Shown piece after piece: positions 34,301-42,016 of a DNA stretch of 49,983 nucleotides. The notes beneath the pieces are model-generated. The model searched no databases, was not told the origin of the DNA, and saw nothing but the letters and a program-made list of their open reading frames with translations. Made by a program: the position numbers and the translations under genes. The stretch's first letter is position 1. The number at the start of each line of letters is the position of its first letter. This DNA is from Flavobacteriales bacterium (lineage in GTDB: Bacteria > Bacteroidota > Bacteroidia > NS11-12g > UBA955): NCBI GenBank assembly GCA_947457565.1, contig CANGWH010000007.1, forward strand, positions 1 to 49,983, given 5' to 3'.

Positions 34301-35628
34301 TTGTAATACTTTGGGTGATTGAATGCGTTAGGATTAGACATATCCCGAATACCTGCACCCGCGGTAATATCTTCACCTATTTTCCAACTGAATTGGGTAG
34401 GTCTCGACCATTCCTCAATACTCTGACCAAAAATATCACTAAAACCCTCGTTTAAAGCCCCACTTTCGTAGGAATAGGTCAAATTAGCCGTGTATCTCGT
34501 TACAGCATGGGCAATCTCATGGCCGCAAACATCCAATGCCGCCAAAGGTTCTTTAAATGTAGCTCCACTGCCATCCCCGTAAGTCATTACACTACCGTCC
34601 CAAAAAGCATTATCGTATTTAACGCCGTAGTGCACAAAACTGTAAATCTTTGCCCCGTTGTTATCAAAACTATTTCTTGAATGCTCACTAAAAAAATAAT
34701 CGTAGGTGCGCTCAGCCCCCCAATGAGCATCCGTTGCAACCTCATCTTTGGCGGCATTTACATTATTCCAATAATTGTCGTTATCCGTAAAATCAACAGC
34801 ACTACCATAGACAGTACCGGTTTTCATATTGTATGTTTCTATACCTTTCCCCCTAACCCCTTCGCGCAATCGAAAACTAGTGGGCGATAAACTATCTACA
34901 TCGATGGTATGAGTACCACTAAACTTAGTAACCGCAGTCCCCTTAACATCAATATGACAAATTAACTCATTAGTAGCAACCAGTTCCCCCGATTCCGCAT
35001 CAATATAAATGGATTTACCAAATAATGTATCCGAAGCAAAAACATCAAAACGATAACACAACCTAAAAATAGACGATAATTGAAGATTCTTAGGACAATA
35101 TTCTAAACTTCCAACAGGATAATACGAAGTGTCTTTAACACCGGTAACCAATCTCAACTGTTCATTATTTCCCTCGTCCTGCCAATAATAACGCTTTGCT
35201 GGAAACATCGTTAATGCAATATCCCTAGCTGAATTTTTATCGATTTTAACTACTCCCAACAGCCGAGACTCAGGAACAAAATCACCGTTAATCATTTTTA
35301 TCAACCCCGATTTCTCATGCACTATCCCTACCGATAAATTCACCGGAACCCCACCGAAATAATGACGAACTCTATAATGCCTCTCACCTAATTCATCCTC
35401 TAAAATATTGAAAACTTTCCAAGTAGATTGATTGGTATATGAACCTAATTTTGAAACCACCGACTCCCAATTTTCAACCGTAGGCTGCGTCAATTTGTCT
35501 TTATAAAACAAGATTGAAGGAGTACCTAGATCCCTATGGATCGTATTGGTAAACTGACTAAATACAGGAGTTGTATTAATCAAAATAAACAGAAAGACTA
35601 ATACTATTGTATATTTCCGATTTCTCAC
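31384..35628 (-). CDS. Large secreted M4 (thermolysin-like) metallopeptidase with T9SS sorting domain
   Basis: The 1414-residue protein has a signal peptide (about 1-25), an FTP/PepSY-like propeptide (about 30-230) and an M4 domain with HEIAH (His370, Glu371, His374) and the third zinc ligand Glu394, exactly thermolysin spacing. DNGGVHWNSG supplies the later active-site histidine. A PKD domain (WYFGDGGTSTSTFPSYAY), a CUB-like domain (YDDGGEGNYGLN...DYELNYDSLVIF) and about six diverged Ig-like repeats, each with a GG...W segment, follow. The gliding-associated CHU_C domain ends the protein (ITPNNDGENDVWDL...). This marks it as T9SS cargo bound to the cell surface or released. It likely degrades external proteins. 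Confidence 0.93.
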   Translation of the reverse strand: MRNRKYTIVLVFLFILINTTPVFSQFTNTIHRDLGTPSILFYKDKLTQPTVENWESVVSKLGSYTNQSTWKVFNILEDELGERHYRVRHYFGGVPVNLSVGIVHEKSGLIKMINGDFVPESRLLGVVKIDKNSARDIALTMFPAKRYYWQDEGNNEQLRLVTGVKDTSYYPVGSLEYCPKNLQLSSIFRLCYRFDVFASDTLFGKSIYIDAESGELVATNELICHIDVKGTAVTKFSGTHTIDVDSLSPTSFRLREGVRGKGIETYNMKTGTVYGSAVDFTDNDNYWNNVNAAKDEVATDAHWGAERTYDYFFSEHSRNSFDNNGAKIYSFVHYGVKYDNAFWDGSVMTYGDGSGATFKEPLAALDVCGHEIAHAVTRYTANLTYSYESGALNEGFSDIFGQSIEEWSRPTQFSWKIGEDITAGAGIRDMSNPNAFNHPKYYKGNLWYSGPLDNGGVHWNSGVLNYWYYILSVGGVGTNEKGDNYNISGQGITNAGAIAYRTLSVYLTASSQFADARIFSIISAADLYGQCSDAVIATTNAWWVCGVGAKYDSGYVKAAFTGDTHACKIGMNLNFMNLSENFKSSKWYFGDGGTSTSTFPSYAYSTYGKFTVSLVVQSCFKNNKDSLAKVLYVKIDSTYDICNAFLLPKSSLLDSAIGCKGFVYDDGGEGNYGLNSIREFQLKLPGADTIRFRFKVLDYELNYDSLVIFKNSVSQANKIGKFTGNVLPNSGNWYAIKSDRLIFRQYSDPYVDGKGFKVEYKGVFKPLQVALTNDTVLCYGYPITLKATATGGRQGTYKYRWTGKGVVGDSTTQRLSLPDSIRNYSVFVDDGCNAVSNTDNQLVSIKPKLVAKILPADTQVCVGQKAVLRIKYLGGEPLGYKFYWNGILGVDTLLVDFPKADTLNYKIRLDDGCSAMDAEDSTRIMTYEAIGIEKSNDTTICYGTSVSIVGDVVGGDRVHGGPGFYTRWSSGEFTAGITVSPTKTTTYYVWGGEGCSLEGEDSIKVTVLPRLYLSAVADSVLCFGQTYTILLRDTGGVDASRKVYWSDPTISGTNVVLNPDTGSTNYRVWVEDGCSIPNDTTDFTVYRYPALAGTMVLDRDTLCLGDSAQISLLVSGGNISSRVWTVNGSTPPSWVYKIAPSVDTELKYEVKDGCSSDVVVLDTVVVSGLQINHKLVASDTLLCRYEKNGFVRVRVSGGRKPLMHRWNDGLNTLDTAINNLDTGQYTLISTDAFGCKDSIRVSVRYEGEELMARSDTIIYRGGKAKLWMNKGIQWKWMPTVAAVDVDTNRFYYVRPVKTQQYTVTALDSASCLWRDTVLVSVVDPPLVRIPNLITPNNDGENDVWDLIEVPNLEQFDIEIYDRPGALVYRTSNYLNDWKAEDATGKELLPGVYFYYLKNRVTELEYRGFIQVIRD

Positions 35629-35663
35629 TTGCGCACAATTAAATTACACAAGTATACAAAAAA

Positions 35664-37004
35664 TTAAGGCTTTTTTCGCCATAAACCCATCATTGAATCG
35701 GATGTGGGCATCGTCAATTCCGGATTTAACCAGTTGTTTTTTACCGGTTTATAAAAAGGTATTTTACATCCATTCCACTGAATTTCGCGCAATGACCAAA
35801 ACACCGAAACATTACTATCTACATGAGAAAAAGTGCTTTTTTTATAGGTATTCCCTAACCCATTTGCCACCTGAGCTGCAATAAATCCACGCACATGAGC
35901 GTCTACGTGCTCCGTAGGAAAAAACTGATCGGTGTAATGCGCACTGGATGGAAAATATCCATAGTTCTTAAAGTACAAGGTTGGAATATCCACCAACGTC
36001 AATCCACCAGAACCCGTGGCACAATCCCCTCGTTTTTTCTCAATTTCCCGTTGCCATGTAGCAATCCTATCCCGTAAAAACTCCAAATTGTAATCAATAT
36101 ATTGGGTTAACTGTTGCCCAAACAATGAATCGGCATGCGCCCTATTGGGCATCAATAATAATAAAACTAGATTTACATTCTTCTCACTGCATTGCTGCAC
36201 CAAAGATTTCAAATCCTGTAAACGTGGATTATCATCGTTCATTACCCAAGCAAACTCCTTCACATACGCATCCGCCATGTTTCTTATCTCTTGTGGTAAT
36301 TCATAGTTCTGCATACTCAAAGCCCCAAACCACTGCTTACTGGTTGTGTACGAATTCTCAAATTGATGCAAACCAGATTCCTTAGATAATTTATCGATAG
36401 CGATTCCCAAACTATGTGTCCTCCACCATCGAAATTTCTCACGCTCCATTTCCAATGAATTCCGATTATCGTAATGATGCAAACTCACATAAACTCTGTT
36501 CAATAATGGTAATCGATGGCTATAAAATACCGCTTCTTGTTGATTACTCGCCTCGTTGGGATTGAACGTGGCGGCCGGCCCAAAACTGCGCATATTCACC
36601 GTTACAACCAATGTTGGCATCTTGCCATTTTTTCCTCGATCTGGCAACAACCCTAACATCTTCTGAAACATACCAACATGATACCCATCGTGCGAAACCC
36701 CGGTAACCTGCACACTGCTATCAAAATAATACTGCAACCACTGGGAAACACTATAGCCCAAAGTATCCGTCCAAGGATTAAAACTCGTGTTTGAACTCTC
36801 TCCCAAATAAACAATATCGCTCTGCCTCAATGCTGAATCCAGCTTCCCCGCAACCCTACTAAACTGATACCTCTCTTTGGGATACAACGTTTGCTCATAT
36901 ATCCAATTTGCCAAAAAAAACAATACAATAAAAACAGCAAAACGCTTTACTAAACCAACAAACACAAGTAGTAAACTATTTTTTTTGTTCGATTGCTGTT
37001 CCAT
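35664..37004 (-). CDS. SGNH/AlgX-DltD-like membrane-anchored protein, MBOAT partner
   Basis: I start at the ATG at 37004 (446 residues); the frame continues upstream inside the MBOAT gene but without coding reason. One N-terminal membrane segment (LVKRFAVFIVLFFLANWIYE) anchors an extracytoplasmic domain. IVYLGESSNTSF resembles block I of SGNH hydrolases, with a Ser two residues after Gly; HYTDQFFPTEHV near the C-terminus could supply the Asp/His. Genes of this type pair with MBOAT proteins (AlgI/AlgX, DltB/DltD) and move acyl groups onto extracellular polymers. It begins five bases after the MBOAT stop codon. The assignment rests on this context and a weak motif match. Confidence 0.65.
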   Translation of the reverse strand: MEQQSNKKNSLLLVFVGLVKRFAVFIVLFFLANWIYEQTLYPKERYQFSRVAGKLDSALRQSDIVYLGESSNTSFNPWTDTLGYSVSQWLQYYFDSSVQVTGVSHDGYHVGMFQKMLGLLPDRGKNGKMPTLVVTVNMRSFGPAATFNPNEASNQQEAVFYSHRLPLLNRVYVSLHHYDNRNSLEMEREKFRWWRTHSLGIAIDKLSKESGLHQFENSYTTSKQWFGALSMQNYELPQEIRNMADAYVKEFAWVMNDDNPRLQDLKSLVQQCSEKNVNLVLLLLMPNRAHADSLFGQQLTQYIDYNLEFLRDRIATWQREIEKKRGDCATGSGGLTLVDIPTLYFKNYGYFPSSAHYTDQFFPTEHVDAHVRGFIAAQVANGLGNTYKKSTFSHVDSNVSVFWSLREIQWNGCKIPFYKPVKNNWLNPELTMPTSDSMMGLWRKKP

Positions 37005-37009
37005 GATTG

Positions 37010-38476
37010 CTAAAATTGAAAATATACAAAGGGGTGATTTACAGCGCCACCAAAAACCCAAATAGAAACCAATGCAAAAGCATAAAATAACCAACGCCAA
37101 GCCCAACCAAACTTCGCCAACCAAACATCAACCCTGACCTTAACAATCCATAAATCCAAAATTAAAAACAGTACAAGAAACAACCATATGTGATTAGGAA
37201 CCAACAAAAATTCTGCACCGGCACCGAACAAAGTGCAATTTATATAGCCAGGATTCCATAGCATTCCAAAAACCTCCGAAGCCTGCTGAACCGAGCCACT
37301 TCGGAAGTAAACTAACGTCATCATAAAGAAAAATCCCGTTTTCACTTGTCGAAATCCATCCCACATCCTCCTGCGAATACTAACATCACCTGCTATCACC
37401 GGACCACCAATAAATTCCAATCGCTTAAACACAAAACGATCAAAGAGATACAACACCGCATGGGAAATACCGAAAACAATCATAGTAGTATTTGCTCCGT
37501 GCCACAACCCACTGGTAAAAAACACCAAAAAAACAGACAATGCTAAAACCAAATTCCCCCGTTTATTCCCCCCAATAGGAATAAAAATATAATCCCTAAA
37601 CCAAGTACTCAATGAAATATGCCAACGCTGCCAAAATTCAGGAATACTCTTTGCAATAAATGGCTTGTTGAAATTATCCATCAAATGAATACCAAATAAT
37701 AAAGCACTTCCTTGAGCCAATAAAGAGTACCCGAAGAAATCCGTATATACCTGAAAGGTAAAAAAGAAAGTTGCCAACCAGGCATCCACCATACGGTAAT
37801 TCAAATGATGCGAATAAAACGTATCCACCACCATTGCCAAATTATCGGCCACAGCTACTTTTAAAAACAACCCATACAACAGCAAGCGTAGCCCGTTGCT
37901 TATGTCTTCCCATTTGGGCAAATACGATGTAAACAATTGTGAATGCAGCTTCCCAAACCGTTCAATAGGACCCGCCACCAACTGCGGAAAGAAACTCACG
38001 TACAGCATGAATCGAGGCAAATTTCGCTCTGCCTTCTCCATGCCCTTATACACGTCAACCACATAACTAATGCTCTGAAATGTGTAGAACGATATACCTG
38101 CCGGAATGGTATATTTCCCCAACTCTATGATCCAAGCAGTGGCCGATTGATCACCCATCCATTTTGCTAATGGACTATTACCCAATGCAAAATCAAAGTA
38201 CTTAAACATGAACAACATAATCACGTTAGTACCAATGCTAAACCATAACCAGAACCGCTTAATCCCTAACTTCTCCCCGTCCTCAATCTTATTAGCAGAC
38301 CACCAATCAATGATAGTCGTAAACAACATTAACCCTACAAACTCTACCTTCCAAAAGCCATAAAAAAAATAACTCGCCAACAACAACCAAACCCATCGTA
38401 TCCTTACTGGGAGTAAAAAATAACTCAGCCAAACAACCGGCAAAAACAGCCAATAAATAACCGAGTTAAACAACAT
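37010..38476 (-). CDS. MBOAT-family O-acyltransferase (AlgI-like)
   Basis: The 488-residue protein has about ten or more membrane segments and the MBOAT hallmarks: FYTFQSISYVVDVYKG, GPIERF, WGGNKRG-like IPIGGNKRGN, FFTSGLWHGANTT (the catalytic histidine), and WQRWHISLSTWFRDYIF. The AlgI type passes acetyl groups from cytoplasmic donors to an extracytoplasmic acceptor, with an SGNH partner finishing the transfer, here encoded right after it. No polysaccharide synthase lies nearby, so the polymer is unknown. A good promoter lies inside the end of the upstream amylase gene. Confidence 0.92.
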   Translation of the reverse strand: MLFNSVIYWLFLPVVWLSYFLLPVRIRWVWLLLASYFFYGFWKVEFVGLMLFTTIIDWWSANKIEDGEKLGIKRFWLWFSIGTNVIMLFMFKYFDFALGNSPLAKWMGDQSATAWIIELGKYTIPAGISFYTFQSISYVVDVYKGMEKAERNLPRFMLYVSFFPQLVAGPIERFGKLHSQLFTSYLPKWEDISNGLRLLLYGLFLKVAVADNLAMVVDTFYSHHLNYRMVDAWLATFFFTFQVYTDFFGYSLLAQGSALLFGIHLMDNFNKPFIAKSIPEFWQRWHISLSTWFRDYIFIPIGGNKRGNLVLALSVFLVFFTSGLWHGANTTMIVFGISHAVLYLFDRFVFKRLEFIGGPVIAGDVSIRRRMWDGFRQVKTGFFFMMTLVYFRSGSVQQASEVFGMLWNPGYINCTLFGAGAEFLLVPNHIWLFLVLFLILDLWIVKVRVDVWLAKFGWAWRWLFYAFALVSIWVFGGAVNHPFVYFQF

Positions 38477-38483
38477 AAGCCCG

Positions 38484-38515
38484 CAAATATAAGAGGCTTA
38501 TCGAGCAACTACAAA
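38484..38515 (-). promoter_or_regulatory. Promoter of the MBOAT/SGNH operon
   Basis: On the minus strand TTTG (38515-38512), a 20-base spacer and TATATTTG (38491-38484) match the Bacteroidota promoter. The MBOAT ATG is seven bases further. The -33 box lies inside the last codons of the amylase gene. Confidence 0.62.
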
Positions 38516-41341
38516 CCGTAATATTTGATATTCTTGGCCGATGAATATCCGCATAAAATACGTCCCATCCACCAATTCCTCCGTAGAAACAAAACCCGTC
38601 ATTTCGTCCATTACTATTCCCTTCAATTCCCTACCCTGTAAATCAAAAACAACGCATTCCGTAATAGCCAAACCCGTTTCGTTCCGTAAATAAAATCCAG
38701 TAGCGCTGGGGTTGGGATAAATCCCAACAGAAATTACACCTTTCATCTCCCCTTCTACAGATAACACTCGATTCATCGGCTCCATCAACGGATTAATTAC
38801 CTTTTTATCTAAATACAACTTCGTTTCGCCTGCCAATACCGTAACCGACTGATTTGCAGCCGATACCTGAATGCTGTCGCCCGATAAATAATCATACCAC
38901 CATCCATTTCTTGGAAAATTTCCAGCAATTGATTGATTTGCAATGTCAACATTATGCAAAGCCACCATATTCAAATCATTGTGATACGTATTCAACCGTT
39001 TTACATTTCCTGCCGAAACCAAATTAAAGGATGCCGGTGACGAAATTTCATCCCTTGTTACTTTCAACTGATTAACCGAGGCTAACCGATAGTAGGCTTG
39101 CTGTCTCCAACCGTCCTTGGTCCAATAATCCCAACGAACCGGCTTAGGATCTAACCTGCAAGCATCCGCAACCGATCCATTGGTGCAATGATTGATACTG
39201 TAATCGTACGTCAATTCGTCAAATTGCCACAACATCTTTGGACCCGGAATTGCAAATAAAAACGACTGTAAGGCACCTATACGCTGACTATAAATTTTTT
39301 GAGATTTTACGTTGTGCTGCCCGTTGGCCGAAAAACCAAAGTTTTTACACTTATACCCCAATCGCTCCTCGTCATGACTGCATGCATAGCCTATTAAATG
39401 CCTGTAACTCCATCCTCGTTTTGTATTGTCAAAACCCCAACCAAAATCAGAATTGGTAACGTAGCCCATAGCGGCTTCCACCGATTGATGATTGGCATTT
39501 CCCCACAACATCATTCCTTTTCCTTGTAAAACCTGCTCTTCCGAATTATCTGCAAAGTGCTCTAAAATCACATAAGCACCCGGAGATACCGATTGAATGA
39601 AATCATTATAGTCCGATAAAATATTAATCCTACCTTGGTCGTATCCTCCCCATTTCCCAACATCGGTTCCATAATTCGTTTGGGTTAACCCCTTGCTCAA
39701 ATCAAATCGAAACCCATCAAACTTAAACTCCTCCAACCAATACTTTAAGGTTTGTTTTGTGTAATATTTGGTTGCTAAACTCTCGTGGTTTAAGTCGTAT
39801 CCTACATTGAAAGGATGCTTGGCCTCTACATTGGCCCAAGGATTAGAAGAGGTAGGTTTAAAACCAGCATCGTCCCAATACAATTTACAAATGGAAGCAT
39901 TGCTAAATGCATGATTATAAACCACGTCTAAAATTACTGCTATTCCAGCCCCATGACAGGCGTCAATCAACTCCTTCAACGCCGTAGATGTTCCATAATA
40001 CTTATCCAAAGCCATGTGACTCGCAGGGTTGTAGCCCCAACTGAGATTTCCCTCAAACTCAGCCAATGGCATAAACTGCAACGCCGTAATTCCTAAACGC
40101 TTCAAATAAGGCAACGTATCTTGAATAGCTTTAAAACTCTGCGCCGATGTAAAATCACGGAGTAATAATTCATAAATAACCAATTTATCCTTGTTCACTC
40201 GATTAAAGCTGGAATTTTTCCATTGATACCCATCGCCCGCTATTCTAAATACCGATACATAACCAGTGGTTTTGGTCTTTGGATAAGGCTTTAAATTTGG
40301 ATAGTTGGATTTAGATATATAGGCATCGTCCCAATCATGCAACATGAGGGTTGCAAAAGGATCGGAAACCCTGATTTTACCATCAACCCAATATTGAAAT
40401 CCATATTCCTGTTGAGCTTTCAACCCCGTTATTACCTTCCACCATATCGCATTATTGGGCGAATAATTCATAAAATAACCAGTATCGGGCAACCATTCAT
40501 TAAAATCTCCAATCACATATACATACTGCTTCTGAGGAGCATACAAAGCCAAACACACGGTGGAATCGTTGATTACATTAATACCTTGCTCCATTCCCGA
40601 TGGCAACATCGAATACTTAACGGTTGGATTCACCACAAAATTTATGGAGTCTCTCAACCACGTTACTCCATCAAAAGCCAATAGCTTTAACTTATGCATT
40701 CCTACCCCTAAACCCGCAATAGACAACCGAATACTATCCGCATTTTGTTTTTGGTAAATAGTATCTCCATTTAGAATCGCAAAGAGTTTACCCATTTTAC
40801 TAATCCAAACATTTACAGGGGTTACATCCGATGTCTTCACCAAAATATTGGCTTGGTCCGGCTGGGTAATCTTCATTAAAAAACCGCTGCTGGCCGAATA
40901 TACCGACGAATAAATATCCCCACCAGTAGCCGATCTACCCACTTTACTTCCATCGGCATTCCGAAAAACAAAGGCCATTTGTTCGATAATCTCCCCCGAC
41001 ACAAAGGCACCCGCTTGCGCATAAAAATTCTTCAAATGGTATTTCAACTGCCATTTATTATTGCCCAAACTCACCATTTTTACGCGATTATCTGCCGTTC
41101 CCCAATTCCCAACAACGTGCTTCCAATCGCTAGCACTAGTACTCTGATTAGTAATTACCCCAGCATGCGCATACACTTGAGAAACCCCAACCAAGGCCGC
41201 ATTCCCTTGGGTGGCATCATACAAAATAGTAACCGTATCCTGCTCTTTCGGAAACACCGGCAACACCGAAATCACTTGTGAAAACACGGGCGATACACCC
41301 AAAACACCCAATGCCAAGCCTACAATATTCTTTACTTTCAT
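38498..41341 (-). CDS. Secreted GH13 alpha-amylase-family glycosidase with T9SS C-terminal domain
   Basis: I start at the ATG at 41341 (947 residues), which gives a clean signal peptide ending near VFSQ. After N-terminal Ig/CBM48-like modules (VYVIGDFNEWLPD near residue 270) the GH13 barrel shows region I DVVYNH, region II GFRFD with nucleophile Asp547, region III ILEHF with acid/base Glu594, and region IV ACSHDEE. The CBM48-like module and layout resemble pullulanase, glycogen-branching or alpha-amylase enzymes; region IV reads SHD rather than the usual NHD. The C-terminus (GIYPNPSATGFYL...) is a Por-type sorting domain, so it is T9SS cargo. It would attack starch or glycogen outside the cell. 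Confidence 0.93.
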   Translation of the reverse strand: MKVKNIVGLALGVLGVSPVFSQVISVLPVFPKEQDTVTILYDATQGNAALVGVSQVYAHAGVITNQSTSASDWKHVVGNWGTADNRVKMVSLGNNKWQLKYHLKNFYAQAGAFVSGEIIEQMAFVFRNADGSKVGRSATGGDIYSSVYSASSGFLMKITQPDQANILVKTSDVTPVNVWISKMGKLFAILNGDTIYQKQNADSIRLSIAGLGVGMHKLKLLAFDGVTWLRDSINFVVNPTVKYSMLPSGMEQGINVINDSTVCLALYAPQKQYVYVIGDFNEWLPDTGYFMNYSPNNAIWWKVITGLKAQQEYGFQYWVDGKIRVSDPFATLMLHDWDDAYISKSNYPNLKPYPKTKTTGYVSVFRIAGDGYQWKNSSFNRVNKDKLVIYELLLRDFTSAQSFKAIQDTLPYLKRLGITALQFMPLAEFEGNLSWGYNPASHMALDKYYGTSTALKELIDACHGAGIAVILDVVYNHAFSNASICKLYWDDAGFKPTSSNPWANVEAKHPFNVGYDLNHESLATKYYTKQTLKYWLEEFKFDGFRFDLSKGLTQTNYGTDVGKWGGYDQGRINILSDYNDFIQSVSPGAYVILEHFADNSEEQVLQGKGMMLWGNANHQSVEAAMGYVTNSDFGWGFDNTKRGWSYRHLIGYACSHDEERLGYKCKNFGFSANGQHNVKSQKIYSQRIGALQSFLFAIPGPKMLWQFDELTYDYSINHCTNGSVADACRLDPKPVRWDYWTKDGWRQQAYYRLASVNQLKVTRDEISSPASFNLVSAGNVKRLNTYHNDLNMVALHNVDIANQSIAGNFPRNGWWYDYLSGDSIQVSAANQSVTVLAGETKLYLDKKVINPLMEPMNRVLSVEGEMKGVISVGIYPNPSATGFYLRNETGLAITECVVFDLQGRELKGIVMDEMTGFVSTEELVDGTYFMRIFIGQEYQILRFVVAR

Positions 41342-41458
41342 GCGTAGTTGGTGCAAATTAACAAATAAGTGTCATAACTACAATTATCCCAAACCAAATC
41401 CACTACCTTTATGTAAAAAATGCAAATTAATTCACGAACTTTGTAAAAAGGCTAAATC

Positions 41459-42016
41459 ATGACTTCCAAACGCCCTGCGCCTTATACCGGTTGTATTCTA
41501 ATCTCCAATCCATTCTTGGACGACCCTTATTTCAGCAGGACGGTAATTTTGGTTTTAGCCCACAACAATGAAGGTACTTTTGGCGTAATCCTTAATCAAA
41601 AAACCAACTACGAAATCAGCTTTTCTCAAACCGAAAAATCGCCCCACCTCCCCATCTGGTTTGGCGGTCCAGTGCAACCCGATGACGCATTCGTTTTTGT
41701 CCATAAGGCCTCTTTTATTAGCGATGCACAACCCATTTTTAACGATTGGTACCATGGAGGCACTGAAGAACAGTTGATGAAATTATTGCCTAAACGAATT
41801 TTAAATGCCGCAAATACCAGAGTCTTTAAAGGTTATAGTGGTTGGGAAGCGAATCAATTACAAGAAGAAATAAATAACCAACACTGGATATTAACCCCAG
41901 CGAAAGACCAGTATTTATCTTTTCACCATGCGGATTTATGGCAATATATCATAGATGATATCGGTGGAAATCTACCGGTAGTTGCTCGAGCCGCCGAAAA
42001 AATCAAATTAAACTAA
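41459..42016 (+). CDS. YqgE/AlgH family protein
   Basis: The 185-residue cytoplasmic protein matches YqgE/AlgH: LISNPFLDDPYFSRTVILVLAH, then EGTFGVILNQKT, FGGPVQPD and VFKGYSGWEANQLQEEI. Family length is right. The function is not settled; AlgH was named for alginate regulation, and other proposals exist. Its stop codon overlaps the start of the P-type ATPase gene by one base (TAATG), so the two are translationally coupled here. A -7-like sequence (GAACTTTG) precedes it. Confidence 0.94.
   Translation: MTSKRPAPYTGCILISNPFLDDPYFSRTVILVLAHNNEGTFGVILNQKTNYEISFSQTEKSPHLPIWFGGPVQPDDAFVFVHKASFISDAQPIFNDWYHGGTEEQLMKLLPKRILNAANTRVFKGYSGWEANQLQEEINNQHWILTPAKDQYLSFHHADLWQYIIDDIGGNLPVVARAAEKIKLN

Noticed and set aside
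36998-37124. N-terminal extension of the SGNH-like protein into the MBOAT gene
   Set aside because: The extension lies inside the coding end of the MBOAT gene in another frame; the ATG at 37004 gives a proper membrane anchor and five-base spacing.
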